From 21-14-0-10-47-8 sp966211455 (GTDB taxonomy: Bacteria > Bdellovibrionota > Bdellovibrionia > Bdellovibrionales > Bdellovibrionaceae): 64,000 bases of DNA. The notes beneath the pieces are model-generated. The model saw only the letters and a list, made by a program, of their open reading frames with translations. It was not told the DNA's origin and did not search any database. Both the position numbers and the translations under genes were made by a program. The stretch is taken from assembly GCA_966211455.1 (NCBI GenBank), contig CBIHNI010000013.1:1-64000 (forward strand), read 5' to 3'. Positions 41,310-50,605 of this stretch are shown here, one piece after another (within the stretch, counting starts at the first letter, position 1; each line of letters starts with the position of its first letter).

Positions 41310-42761
41310 ATGAAATATCTCTTTATTTTGACTCTGATTTGGAGTGGTGCACATCCGGCATGGGCGGACAACTGGGGACGGAACGAGTCTTCAGGAACCG
41401 TTGATCCCTACGCCAGCTGCAACAGTGTTTCGGGCTTGGCGCATGATATTTTAAGCAATGGTGATTGCTGCCCTGGATTCCGCAAGACCGGCGACAATTC
41501 CATGTGTTCGTGGGCGGGGGCGCTGCAAGAGCAAACCGGCAATTCGGACTCGCGATCGGTTGCCGGAAGCAACAGCAATCTCAGCAACATCGGTCAGAAA
41601 TGCGAAGAGGAAACCAAGGCCGCTTTGGATACTTGTGACTTTAGCAAAAACAAAGAAGCACAGGCGGCGATGGCCATGGGCAATCAAATGAAAGCGCAGA
41701 TTCAAGCGACGGCGATGGCCTCGCCCGCGGCCCTTTGCTCGGGTTTTGGCAAGGTGACCCAGGCATTTGATGCGGCTTCGGCGGCCTTTGGCGGTTACTG
41801 CACCAACGCTTACACGTCTTGCGAAGATGCCTGCAATTCCGATATCTCCCAGCTGGAAGCGCAGATGAAAGCCAATCCCAGTACGGCTTCCTTGTACGAA
41901 GAGCGTGTGCTTGAGCTGAAGAAAACTTTGAAGCAGTGCTCGAAGCTGCAAAGCAATATCAACAACGTTTTGCAAAGTGTGGGCAGCTACGCGGCCATGC
42001 AAACGGCAAAATCGCAATACTGTGGCGATCAAACAAACGCCTTGGCCGCACTTTGCAAATCTCAGCCAAGCAATGCTCTTTGCAAAACATCAGGCAGCGC
42101 CAACTGTTCGGATCCAAATGTGGCCGCCAGCAATATCGTTTGTATCTGTCAGACAAATCCCAACGATCCTCGTTGTGGAGCTCAGAACTCGATCGGATTG
42201 CAGGCGGGTTACAACGGTTCCGGCGCGGCCAGTGGCGGTGGCAGCGGAAGCGCCGATGGATCCTTGGGTGATTTCGGTGGCGTCGGTGGTGGTGACATCA
42301 TGGGTGGCTCGAATGCGATGGGCTCGCACGATGGCGGTGCCGGCGGAATGAAAGCTGGATTTGGCGGTGGCCGTGGCGGGGGCGGTGGTCTTGGCGGCGG
42401 AGGCGGCGGTCCAGCCGCAGGTCGACCTGGTGCTGGTGGTGCCGCAGGAGGTGCCGCCGGTGCAAACACGAAAATCATTTCGGGTTACGGAGTCGGTGGA
42501 GCGAGCGGCAGTGCCGTGGGCCGAGCCGGGGGTTACGGCGGTCAGCCCGGCGGACCAGGTGCGCAGCCCGGAAAGAACGGATATTTGGGAGCCAACGGAA
42601 AACCAGTGGATCTGCGAAAATTCTTGCCGGGCGGACAGATGGATCCATCACGAGGTTTAGCAGGAGCTGCAGGTCCTGATGGCATCACGGGACCCAACAC
42701 CGATATCTGGCAGAAGGTTCAAAATCGATACTTCTCGATTTCACCTTCGCTTTTGCCTTAG
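41310..42761 (+). CDS. Secreted Gly-rich, Cys-containing protein
   Basis: A 483-residue exported protein (signal 1-19, ending AWADN). The N-terminal half (20-300) is Cys-rich (about 20 Cys, including NGDCCPG and CICQTNPNDPRC), likely a disulfide-bonded fold. From about 300 onward comes a long Gly-rich region (GGGRGGGGGLGGGGGG), followed by a collagen-like segment (GGQPGGPGAQPGKNG, GAAGPDGITGPN). Such sequence fits a surface or adhesive fibre. It is the only gene in the window with a sigma-28-type promoter other than csrA, so it may belong to the flagellar late-gene regulon. The last four bases overlap convergently with lysC. Confidence 0.75.
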   Translation: MKYLFILTLIWSGAHPAWADNWGRNESSGTVDPYASCNSVSGLAHDILSNGDCCPGFRKTGDNSMCSWAGALQEQTGNSDSRSVAGSNSNLSNIGQKCEEETKAALDTCDFSKNKEAQAAMAMGNQMKAQIQATAMASPAALCSGFGKVTQAFDAASAAFGGYCTNAYTSCEDACNSDISQLEAQMKANPSTASLYEERVLELKKTLKQCSKLQSNINNVLQSVGSYAAMQTAKSQYCGDQTNALAALCKSQPSNALCKTSGSANCSDPNVAASNIVCICQTNPNDPRCGAQNSIGLQAGYNGSGAASGGGSGSADGSLGDFGGVGGGDIMGGSNAMGSHDGGAGGMKAGFGGGRGGGGGLGGGGGGPAAGRPGAGGAAGGAAGANTKIISGYGVGGASGSAVGRAGGYGGQPGGPGAQPGKNGYLGANGKPVDLRKFLPGGQMDPSRGLAGAAGPDGITGPNTDIWQKVQNRYFSISPSLLP

Positions 42762-43954
42762 ATCAATCCATGCAATTCTTTGATGGCCTTTTCACGCTGC
42801 GAGTGCGCGACCAGAACGGTGGCGCTCATTGCGGATTGCAGGGTCATCAAGACTTCGATCTTCTTAGCTTCCAAGGCGGAAAGAATTTTTTGAACCACGT
42901 CGGGTGATGTGCTGCCGGTGCAAGTGGCGGTGACGCTGGCCAATTTTTCTGTGCCCAGCTTGAACTCTTTTTCGCCTTCCAGCTCTTTTTCAATGGCGAC
43001 TAAAATTTCCTGCGGCCCGGTCATGTACATGAAGGTCTTATCTTTCAGCGTCTGGATTTGCAGGATTTGTGGAAAGGCGATTTCCTTTTCGTTGAAGAGC
43101 TTTTGCAGTTTTTCAAGAGCTTCGGCAGCGGAAAGTTTTCCGGTTTGAATTTCCAGCACGCGTTCGTGCGAGTTGATACCAAGGATCTGTGCGGTTTCAA
43201 ACATCGTGTTGTCCTCTTGCACCCAGGTGCCCTCTTTGGTTTTTTTGGCCGCGGGTCCGATATAAAGTTTGATCTTCTTTTTCTTTGCCAGCTCGACGCT
43301 GCGATAGTGCAGAACCTTCGCACCCCAGAAAGTCATCTCGAGCATTTGGTCATAGTTGAGCTGTTGCAAAACGCGCGCGTCTTTCACCAGGTTTGGATCG
43401 GCGGTGAAAACGGCCGGAACGTCTTTCAGAATTTCGCAGGCTTCCGCTTTCAAATATGCCGCCATCGCAACGGCCGTGGTGTCCGTGCCGCCTCGGCCCA
43501 GGGTGGTGATCTCTTTCGTTTTGGGCGACACACCTTGAAAGCCCGCTAGCACGACGACCTTGCCGTCGTTCAAAGCTTCCTCCACGCGGAAGGCTTTCAC
43601 ATCTTGAATGAAGGCGTTGACGTGCGAGTGGTCGGTCAGGATGCCGGCTTGGCTGCCGGTGAAGCTGATCGCGGGGCAACCCAGATCGTGCAAAGCCATG
43701 CTGACCAAGGCCATGCTGATGCGCTCGCCGGTGGTCAGCAGCATATCCATTTCGCGTCGATTGGGACGTTTGGAAACCTGTTGCGCGAGTTCGATCAACT
43801 GATTGGTGGTTTTCCCCATGGCCGAAACCACGGCGACGACTTTGGTGCCTTCTTTGGAAAGCTCGGCGATACGAGCTGCCACCGCTTTGACTTTTTGCGG
43901 ATCTGCAAGCGTGGCGCCGCCATACTTTTGCACAATCAATTTCGATTTGGCCAT
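42758..43954 (-). CDS. lysC: Aspartate kinase
   Basis: A 398-residue enzyme making aspartyl-phosphate, the first step to lysine, threonine, methionine and diaminopimelate. The N-terminal kinase has LIVQKYGGATLADPQKV, VVSAMGKTTNQLIELA, FTGSQAGILTD, GRGGTDTTAVAMAAYL and the DVPAVFTADPNLVKDA block. Two C-terminal ACT domains (about 260-398) would bind lysine or threonine for feedback. Length and motif order are those of monofunctional class enzymes. Start overlaps no other gene; a second ATG would shorten it only slightly. Confidence 0.93.
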   Translation of the reverse strand: MAKSKLIVQKYGGATLADPQKVKAVAARIAELSKEGTKVVAVVSAMGKTTNQLIELAQQVSKRPNRREMDMLLTTGERISMALVSMALHDLGCPAISFTGSQAGILTDHSHVNAFIQDVKAFRVEEALNDGKVVVLAGFQGVSPKTKEITTLGRGGTDTTAVAMAAYLKAEACEILKDVPAVFTADPNLVKDARVLQQLNYDQMLEMTFWGAKVLHYRSVELAKKKKIKLYIGPAAKKTKEGTWVQEDNTMFETAQILGINSHERVLEIQTGKLSAAEALEKLQKLFNEKEIAFPQILQIQTLKDKTFMYMTGPQEILVAIEKELEGEKEFKLGTEKLASVTATCTGSTSPDVVQKILSALEAKKIEVLMTLQSAMSATVLVAHSQREKAIKELHGLI

Positions 43955-43999
43955 GCAGGCATCTTCGCCGAAATTGGATATTCCGGCAAGCCTTAGGGA

Positions 44000-44830
44000 C
44001 TATTTTCGACCGAAGACGGGATCCAGCATTTCGCTATCGGCCGGAAGCTTCGGATAATTTCTTTGATCTAAAACAGATCGTGCCGTCGCCCCGTTCACTT
44101 TGTAAAAGCCGATCTTTCCTTTCGATCCCGAAAGCTGCGCTTGAAAGAAAGGATTGCGCGGGTCGTTCCAGATGATGGATCCGCTAAAGAAGTCAAAGCG
44201 ATTGGCGCCAACGATTTTCGCACCGACGTCGCGGACGACAAAAAAGCCCGAATGTCTTTTTCCCGTTGGCAATAACAAGCCGACCAAAGACGGAATGTAG
44301 ATCACTTCGCCGGGGCGATGAAAGCGCAGATCGGCGGCCAGGGTGTAGAAGGGATCCAAGCAGGCCTTTAACACGCCAAAGCCATGCACGCAGTCGCCAG
44401 ATTTCAACTCAAAGAACGAGGCGCGTCCGTTGATCATGCCTTCGTAATTGAAGGCGCGTGTTTCCGAGCCGCGCTGAACTTTGCAAACGCCCTCCATCAT
44501 GCAGGTTCGGAAAGTTTTGCGGCAGACCTTCATCATCGAGCTGCCCCGAGAATCCGTTAAGTTCGATGTGGGATCACCACAAGCAGCGGCATTTTCATCC
44601 ACCACGGCATTAAAATAGATGCTGGATTCCAGTTGGCCTTGATATGCATAGTCGGCTTTGTTGGTGCCGGCAGGAAATGTGGGGCCGACGGTGTTGACCG
44701 GATTGATCGCAGCAAACTTCATTTTCTCGGATGCCGTTTCGGCCGCCAGCGCCGGATTCAGGCCCAGCAAAGCTTGAAGTGAAATCGCGACTGCGACTTG
44801 TAATACAACAGTCTGAATTGAGTACCCCAT
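44000..44830 (-). CDS. 3D-domain (MltA-like) exported protein
   Basis: A 276-residue exported protein: signal peptide about 1-30 (ending ALAAE). Its C-terminal half has the 3D-domain pattern: GDCVHGFGVLKACLDPFYTL, LPTGKRHSGFFVVRDVGAKI, GANRFDFFSGS, with Asp residues placed as in MltA-type lytic transglycosylases that cleave peptidoglycan. Three aspartates are visible, but the N-terminal part of MltA is not recognised. A longer frame starts at 44875; 44830 is chosen because it places the signal peptide at the start. Function by domain only. Confidence 0.7.
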   Translation of the reverse strand: MGYSIQTVVLQVAVAISLQALLGLNPALAAETASEKMKFAAINPVNTVGPTFPAGTNKADYAYQGQLESSIYFNAVVDENAAACGDPTSNLTDSRGSSMMKVCRKTFRTCMMEGVCKVQRGSETRAFNYEGMINGRASFFELKSGDCVHGFGVLKACLDPFYTLAADLRFHRPGEVIYIPSLVGLLLPTGKRHSGFFVVRDVGAKIVGANRFDFFSGSIIWNDPRNPFFQAQLSGSKGKIGFYKVNGATARSVLDQRNYPKLPADSEMLDPVFGRK

Positions 44831-45024
44831 GAATGCCCCCAGTCTCTTCTTTTTCCGCATCCGCAATACCCGCATGAATGATCAACTGAGTGCACTATAC
44901 TTGAGAGCTTCGGAAAAAGAGAGAGGCCGCGAGCATTTTCATCCGTTTTTTGATCCGAAAAAGATGGGATCACTTTAAAATTCATTACGGCCTCAACCCA
45001 TCGACTTTTCTTGGTAAGGCTTCC

Positions 45025-45042
45025 CTGTCAGAATTCTGACAG
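45025..45042. promoter_or_regulatory. 18-bp perfect palindrome, operator-like
   Basis: CTGTCAGAATTCTGACAG, perfectly symmetrical, 68 bp before the deacetylase start. A likely repressor or activator binding site. Confidence 0.6.
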
Positions 45043-45110
45043 TGGGAGAATGGCCTTAAAGCATCTATATTTCATGCTTCGAAATGGTCATTTGTTGACG
45101 AAAGGTGCCT

Positions 45111-45995
45111 ATGAAACAATCCTTCCTCAAGTTCGCACTCGTTCTGTCTTGTGCAAGTTCATTGCTGGGATCTCAAACTTTCGCTGCGGCAGAAGCGGAT
45201 GCCGATCATGATCACGAAGTCGAAGAGTTCATGAAAGCACGCACCGAGCAGGACGAATACTTTAAACAGATGCAAGAGGCGATCCTGTCAGGGCGTCCGG
45301 TGGAAGCCGCGAGCGGAAGTTGCAAATACATTTCGAGCATTTTTCAACCGGCTTTCAGCAAGGTCGTGACATTGACATTCGATGATGGCCCGGCCGCGAA
45401 TCTGACACCGCATTTGTTGGACGTGCTTCGCAAATACGGAGTCAAAGCGACCTTCTTCGTTCTGGGTGCGAATGCGCAAGCCAACCTTGGCATCATTCAG
45501 CGTGCCCAAAAAGAAGGGCATCTGATCGCCAGCCACTCGTGGAACCATCCGAATTTCCACACCTTGTCGCAGGCCGCACAAGAGCAGCAGATTTCAAACA
45601 CGGATCAGGTGATCCATGCTTATGCGACTCCGAATAAATTCTTTCGTTATCCTTATGGCAATTCGACATGCTCGACGAACGAGTTCGTGAAGAGCTTGGG
45701 TTACAAAGGGATCGTCGGCTGGCACGTGGATACTTGTGACTGGGCTTTTGCCGGCAAAGGTTATGTGACCGATCAACAGGCGCAGATCTGTGAAGTTTCA
45801 GCGGCAAACAAAGCGAATTACGTAGGTCACGTGATGTCTGAAATCAATCGTCACAACGGTGGCGTTGTCCTGATGCACGACGTGCACGCGCAGACTGTGC
45901 AGTCGGTTGAAGAGATCATCGTGCGGTTGAAGCAAGCGGGTTACAGCTTCGCAAATTTGGATGATCCGCAGATGATGAAGTTCGTCGTTCAGTAA
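45111..45995 (+). CDS. Secreted polysaccharide deacetylase
   Basis: A 294-residue exported protein (signal about 1-28) of the NodB/CE4 superfamily, which removes N-acetyl groups from peptidoglycan or chitin. Motif 1 is TFDDGP (89-94), motif 2 HSWNHPNF gives the two metal-binding His, and the catalytic FRYPYG and later MHDVHAQT are in place. The mature N-terminus has an acidic His-containing stretch (ADHDHEVEEF). AAAGGTG precedes the ATG at 45111. In Bdellovibrio-like predators, deacetylation of prey peptidoglycan is a known step, so this is a plausible predatory enzyme. Confidence 0.9.
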   Translation: MKQSFLKFALVLSCASSLLGSQTFAAAEADADHDHEVEEFMKARTEQDEYFKQMQEAILSGRPVEAASGSCKYISSIFQPAFSKVVTLTFDDGPAANLTPHLLDVLRKYGVKATFFVLGANAQANLGIIQRAQKEGHLIASHSWNHPNFHTLSQAAQEQQISNTDQVIHAYATPNKFFRYPYGNSTCSTNEFVKSLGYKGIVGWHVDTCDWAFAGKGYVTDQQAQICEVSAANKANYVGHVMSEINRHNGGVVLMHDVHAQTVQSVEEIIVRLKQAGYSFANLDDPQMMKFVVQ

Positions 45996-46049
45996 TTTTT
46001 GTTCTGGTGGTTCTGGTTCGGATTGCTCGGGGTCGTTGAGGTGATAAGT

Positions 46050-46865
46050 TTGAAGACAGGGGTTTTTGCCATTCTTTGTGCGCTCTTATTTGTGGCTTGC
46101 GGTCCTGCAGGCCGCTCTTCGTCTTTTTCTGATGAAATCGCGGATTCGCAGGTCGGGATTTTTGGCGGCAATCCGGTTGGCAGCGATCAGATCTTTGCGG
46201 AAAGCACACTTGAAATTCGATTTCTGAAAGACAATCAGCCGGAAAACTGCACGGCCACCCGCATTCGGCCCCGTGTTTTGCTGACGGCGGCTCATTGCGC
46301 ACAGGCGTCTGAGCTGCACATTTATCAGCGCGGCTCAAGAATGGCCACACTGACGCCAAACGATGTGATGGTTCATCCTTTGTACGAGGCGCACGCCGTC
46401 GCCATCAAGAAGCTACAGATGTGGGGCGAAGCCAACGAGTATGACATCGCCATTCTATTTTTGCCCGAGACGGTTTTGGTCAGGCCCAATGTGCCTGTTT
46501 TCAGTCTGGCGCCGGCAAAAGTTTATCTCAGAGATAAGCTTTATGTCCTTGGTTATGGTTATGCCGAACTGAATCTGATGACCGGAGAGCGCCAGGGCCG
46601 AACCAATTTGAAAATTGCAGAGCTCGAGTCGGATCATTCAAGCCAAAATGGCATTTTGATTTTTTCCCAGAAAAACGAGCAAGGCATTTGTGTGGGCGAT
46701 TCGGGTGGCCCGGCCTTTTTGTTCCAGGGGAAGACGCCAATGCTTGTGGGGATTGCAAGCGATCTGCGAAACCCGGGACAGGCCTTGATCTGCCGGGGGA
46801 TCAGTCGGTTTGTCCGAATCAGGTCGGTGTTACCCTGGATTTTAGAGACGCTTAAAAGTCGGTAG
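46050..46865 (+). CDS. Trypsin-like serine protease, lipoprotein (first of pair)
   Basis: A 271-residue lipoprotein starting at TTG 46050 with GAGGTGA before it; this gives a proper signal with lipobox FVAC (Cys17). The chymotrypsin-fold domain starts at IFGG. Triad: His82 in LLTAAHC, Asp132 in NEYDIAI, Ser218 in GICVGDSGGPAF. All three residues are present. The N-terminal IFGG could be released by cleavage to activate it, as in zymogens. It is followed 22 bp later by a paralogue. Confidence 0.9.
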   Translation: MKTGVFAILCALLFVACGPAGRSSSFSDEIADSQVGIFGGNPVGSDQIFAESTLEIRFLKDNQPENCTATRIRPRVLLTAAHCAQASELHIYQRGSRMATLTPNDVMVHPLYEAHAVAIKKLQMWGEANEYDIAILFLPETVLVRPNVPVFSLAPAKVYLRDKLYVLGYGYAELNLMTGERQGRTNLKIAELESDHSSQNGILIFSQKNEQGICVGDSGGPAFLFQGKTPMLVGIASDLRNPGQALICRGISRFVRIRSVLPWILETLKSR

Positions 46866-46887
46866 GGGAAAAGGTTTGGGGGTTCAA

Positions 46888-47715
46888 ATGAAATTCGGGA
46901 TTTTGGCGGTGCTCGGGGTTTTCGCACTGGCCGCTTGTCAGCCCATTCGAAAATCAGGATTTAGCAGCGGTGATACCGGTGGCGAAATCGAAACGTCAGG
47001 ACGCAGTGCCCAGATTTTTGGTGGCCAGTCGATTTCGAAAGAAGATCCTTTATCCGAAGCGATTCTGGAATTGCGATTCGCGGTTGGCGGAGATGAAAAA
47101 TCCTGCTCGGCGGCCCGGATCCTACCGCGCGTTCTGTTGACCGCGGCCCATTGTATCGTAGCCGACGAGATCCGCGTTTTGGAAAAAGGCGAAGTGATTG
47201 CGGTCGTTGGCAGGTCACAACTGAAAGTTCACCCGGTCTACCAGACTCGCAAAGCCGAAATCGAAAGCAAAGAGCAGTGGAAGCAGGGAAACGAATATGA
47301 CGTCGCGATGATTTTCTTGCCGGAAAATCTGGAAGTGAAACCGGGGATTCGTCTGTTTGAATTGAAAAACGAAAGACTGGGTGCCGGCGATCTGGTTTCG
47401 GTGGCCGGCTATGGCTGGTCTTCGTATAACGTGCTGACTGGTGAGCGTCAGGGCTCGACGGATCTGAAGAAAACCGAACTTGAGCTGAAAGAATCGAAAC
47501 AGAAAGAGATTCTGGTTTTCTCGCAACAAGAAGGAAAAGGAATTTGCGTCGGTGATTCGGGCGGTCCGGCCTTCCTGCAAGAGGAAAAACTGATTTTGGT
47601 TGGGGTTGCAAGTGACGTGCGAAATCCGGGCGATCCGATGGCCTGCGAGGGCGTCAGCCGATTTGTGAAGCTGGGTTCGGTCATTCCTTGGATTCAAGAT
47701 CAGCTGAAACGCTAG
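46888..47715 (+). CDS. Trypsin-like serine protease, lipoprotein (second of pair)
   Basis: A 275-residue paralogue of the preceding gene with the same lipobox position (Cys17, LAAC) and the same layout: IFGG, LLTAAHC (His88), NEYDVAM, and GICVGDSGGPAF. Identity is highest around the triad and the GERQGSTDLK/GERQGRTNLK segment, showing a local duplication. The ATG at 46888 lacks a strong ribosome-binding site, so translation may depend on the first gene. Its end overlaps the lytic transglycosylase gene convergently. Confidence 0.9.
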   Translation: MKFGILAVLGVFALAACQPIRKSGFSSGDTGGEIETSGRSAQIFGGQSISKEDPLSEAILELRFAVGGDEKSCSAARILPRVLLTAAHCIVADEIRVLEKGEVIAVVGRSQLKVHPVYQTRKAEIESKEQWKQGNEYDVAMIFLPENLEVKPGIRLFELKNERLGAGDLVSVAGYGWSSYNVLTGERQGSTDLKKTELELKESKQKEILVFSQQEGKGICVGDSGGPAFLQEEKLILVGVASDVRNPGDPMACEGVSRFVKLGSVIPWIQDQLKR

Positions 47716-48719
47716 TTGGAGCGGCTCAGGTACTGACTGACCATCGAGCTTGAGCCCTTCGGAACCCGGATCGAGTGCGAGGAGACCTGGTTCGGGATGT
47801 ATCCCAAAATCAGTTCGGCATTCAGGTCCTTCAGCGATTTCACGGTGATTCCCAATCGGTCCGCCAGTTCTTTCAGGTCCGTACCGCCCGGTGCGCTGAC
47901 CAGGTCGTAATCCAAAGTTTCAAATTGCGAAAGATCGTAGAAGCCGTAAAGGCTTGGCGATTTTGCAATCATCATCACCGCCAAAATTTTGGGAACGTAA
48001 TCGGTGGTCTCTTGCGGAAGGGCTCCCAATTTGGCCAGCGTCCAAAAATCTTTCGTGTTGTATTTGCTGATCTGTCGTCTGAGCCCGCCCTCACCCATGT
48101 TGTAGCTGGCCGCCACCAGATACCAGGATCCGAACTCGTCATGCAGATCTTTTAAATATCGAATGGCCGCACGCGTGCTTTTCATCAAATCGCGACGCTC
48201 GTCGATCCACCAGGCTTGTTTCAATCCGTAATGCTGACCGGTCGACGCGATAAACTGCCAAGGGCCGACGGCCTGCGCGTGGCTGACCGCATTTGGCAAG
48301 AATCCGCTTTCGATCATCACCATAAATGCCAAGTCCTGCGGCAGGCCCGCGTTCTTTAATTCTTTTTGGATGAAGGGCATGTACTTGGTGGATCGCTCGA
48401 GCCAATCTCGGAACCAGAATTTCCCTTTGTCTTGAAAATAGCTGATCCAGTAACTGACGCGTCGGTTGTAGGTCACCGGCAAATCGAAAATCAAAGACGC
48501 CGATCCCGAAGACGGCGATTTTTTCATTCGCGCCTGCAAGCGCTCTTTCAATGAAAGACTGGGGGCTGCGGCAGGTGAAACGGAAGTCTTCGCGGATACG
48601 GCGGCCGATTTCGCAGAAGGCGCCAGCTGCGACGAAGGTTTCGTCGATGGCGGCAATGCCGCGTGGACCGGCCCCGAGAGAGCGCAAACGAGCATGAGAG
48701 AAATCACTTCCGGTTTCAT
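47712..48719 (-). CDS. MltD-like lytic transglycosylase, exported
   Basis: A 335-residue exported enzyme (signal about 1-20) with a Ser/Ala/Pro-rich linker (about 21-70). The SLT domain has the catalytic Glu in MVMIESGFLPNAVSHAQAVG then PWQFIASTG, plus AASYNMGEGGLRR. The C-terminal segment (LGITVKSLKDLNAELILGYI) is LysM-like. It cleaves glycan strands in peptidoglycan. ATG 48719 is used because the longer frame (from 48818) lies over unrelated sequence. It sits with the deacetylase, proteases and 3D protein in a 4-kb cell-wall group. Confidence 0.88.
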   Translation of the reverse strand: MKPEVISLMLVCALSGPVHAALPPSTKPSSQLAPSAKSAAVSAKTSVSPAAAPSLSLKERLQARMKKSPSSGSASLIFDLPVTYNRRVSYWISYFQDKGKFWFRDWLERSTKYMPFIQKELKNAGLPQDLAFMVMIESGFLPNAVSHAQAVGPWQFIASTGQHYGLKQAWWIDERRDLMKSTRAAIRYLKDLHDEFGSWYLVAASYNMGEGGLRRQISKYNTKDFWTLAKLGALPQETTDYVPKILAVMMIAKSPSLYGFYDLSQFETLDYDLVSAPGGTDLKELADRLGITVKSLKDLNAELILGYIPNQVSSHSIRVPKGSSSMVSQYLSRSN

Positions 48720-48937
48720 CTTTTCAATTATTAGGGAGAATTCAGAGATAGTAAATATTTTGACGGTGCCGCCGGTTTCTTTGACGAACCGAGGTCGAGC
48801 CGGCTTCGTATCGCGCACGTCCGCAGCTTGGCGAAGGTCGGGCTTTTGCGCGGATTTGCGTTCGTATCGGCGCGAAATGCGATTTCGATCAGTCCAGCTC
48901 GCACTCTTCTAGACCCAAGCCAAGTCTGGTTTTCACT

Positions 48938-48953
48938 CGGCACAGGCGTTGCT
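48938..48953 (+). promoter_or_regulatory. Sigma-54-like promoter of the flagellar operon
   Basis: CGGCAC AGGCG TTGCT matches TGGCAC-N5-TTGCW in all but the first base, with GG and GC 10 bp apart. It lies 25 bp before the flgF start. Confidence 0.7.
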
Positions 48954-48978
48954 CAGTCATGTCACCAGGAGGGGTGTC

Positions 48979-49794
48979 ATGAGTACGAAGGGTGTCTATA
49001 CAGCATTGAGCGGTGCCATGGCTCAGTCCTTAAGACTAGATACCATCGCCAATAATCTGGCCAACGTGAACACGCCCGGATTCAAAAAAGATCAGCAGGT
49101 TTTTCAAGAGTATCTCACCGCCAACGAAAAACCGCCGGAAGTGATCCAGGTTCCGAAGATCGCGGCGACGGTTGAAAGCTTCTACGATATGCAGGGCGGA
49201 GACAAAAGCTACGTCGACACGGCCGGCACTTACACCAATTTTTCGCAAGGCTCGATGCGCGCAACCAATGCGCCATTGGATGTGGCGATCGATGGCAACG
49301 GATTTTTCGAAGTGGCAACGCCGCAAGGGGTGCGCTTCACGCGTTTGGGCGCTTTCAAGATGGATGGCAACGGACAGCTGGTCACAAAGGACGGCTATCC
49401 GGTTTTAAAATCCGCTCCAGAAGGCACGGATCCCGCCGATCGCACGATCAAAGTGAGCGGTCAGAATCCGGTGACCATCACGGACAGTGGTGATGTGTAC
49501 GAAGGCGATCAGGTGGTCGGAAAGATCGGTCTGATCGATATTCCCAAAAAAGACAGTCTCAATAAATTGGGCGCTTCTTTGTACGAGTTCAAATCCAATG
49601 CGCGACCCGAAGTCGTGAACGTGGCCAATCCGTCTTTGAAGCAAGGCTTCTTAGAGATGAGCAACGTGAATATCGTGCAAGAGATGACGGATATGATTGC
49701 CACCACTCGAACTTTTGAAAGCACGCAAAAAGCGATTCAGGCTTACGATACGATGTCGGACAAATTGATCAACGTGGTCGGATCGGTGAAATAG
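48979..49794 (+). CDS. flgF: Flagellar proximal rod protein FlgF
   Basis: A 271-residue rod protein; ATG 48979 follows AGGAGGGGTGTC. N-terminal STKGVYTALSGAMAQSLRLD then TIANNLANVNTPGFKKD, and the C-terminal SNVNIVQEMTDMIATTRTFE pattern of rod/hook proteins. The FlgE/F/G-type central domain is present (PLDVAIDGNGFFEVATPQG). First gene of the flagellar unit, before flgG. Confidence 0.93.
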   Translation: MSTKGVYTALSGAMAQSLRLDTIANNLANVNTPGFKKDQQVFQEYLTANEKPPEVIQVPKIAATVESFYDMQGGDKSYVDTAGTYTNFSQGSMRATNAPLDVAIDGNGFFEVATPQGVRFTRLGAFKMDGNGQLVTKDGYPVLKSAPEGTDPADRTIKVSGQNPVTITDSGDVYEGDQVVGKIGLIDIPKKDSLNKLGASLYEFKSNARPEVVNVANPSLKQGFLEMSNVNIVQEMTDMIATTRTFESTQKAIQAYDTMSDKLINVVGSVK

Positions 49795-49804
49795 GGGTTA
49801 AATT

Positions 49805-50590
49805 ATGATGAAGGCATTGAATACAGCCGCAACCGGCATGCAAGCTCAGCAACAAAATTTGGATGTTCTGTCCAATAACTTGGCCAACGTGTCGACCAAC
49901 GGTTTCAAAAAATCCCGGGCCGAGTTCGAAGACCTGATGTACCAAACGCAAAAAGAGCCGGGCCAGGCCACCGGCATGAACGCCTTTTCACCGACCGGCG
50001 TGCAAACCGGTTTGGGCGTGAAAACGGGTGCCGTGCAAAAAGATTTCTCGCATGGTTCATCGATTGTGACCAAGAATCCATTCGACATTCAAATCGAAGG
50101 TTCCGGATTTTTTCAGATTCAAACCCAGGACGGGCAGATGGCTTACACGCGTGATGGCGCCTTTAAGCGCGATCCGCAAGGCCGCTTGGTCGATCGCAAC
50201 GGAAATCTTTTGCAACCTGAAATCACAATTCCAGCCGATGTGGCCGGAATCGATATTTCGCCCACGGGCGAAGTGAAAACGATCCAAGGATTGAACGATA
50301 CACCGCAAGTGGTGGGTCAAATCGATATCGCCAATTTCGTCAATCCGGCGGGCTTGCGCTCGATCGGTAAGAACTTGTTCGTGCAAACGTCGGCCAGCGG
50401 CCAGGCGATCACAACCCGTCCCGGATTGCAGGGCACCGGAAATTTGGCGCAAGGACAGGTTGAAGGCAGCAACGTCAACATCGCCGAAGAAATGGTGAAC
50501 ATGATCACCGCACAACGCGCTTACGAGACGAACTCGAAGGCGATTCAGGCGGCCGATCAAATGCTACAAACGGTCAATAACTTAAGGTAA
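49805..50590 (+). CDS. flgG: Flagellar distal rod protein FlgG
   Basis: A 261-residue distal rod protein beginning MMKALNTAATGMQAQQQNLD; the typical FDIQIEGSGFFQIQTQDGQM and SNVNIAEEMVNMITAQRAYE blocks are present, ending DQMLQTVNNLR. Length matches FlgG (about 260). Start could be the first or second ATG. 10 bp after flgF. Confidence 0.96.
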   Translation: MMKALNTAATGMQAQQQNLDVLSNNLANVSTNGFKKSRAEFEDLMYQTQKEPGQATGMNAFSPTGVQTGLGVKTGAVQKDFSHGSSIVTKNPFDIQIEGSGFFQIQTQDGQMAYTRDGAFKRDPQGRLVDRNGNLLQPEITIPADVAGIDISPTGEVKTIQGLNDTPQVVGQIDIANFVNPAGLRSIGKNLFVQTSASGQAITTRPGLQGTGNLAQGQVEGSNVNIAEEMVNMITAQRAYETNSKAIQAADQMLQTVNNLR

Positions 50591-50605
50591 CTGGGGAATT
50601 TTTAA

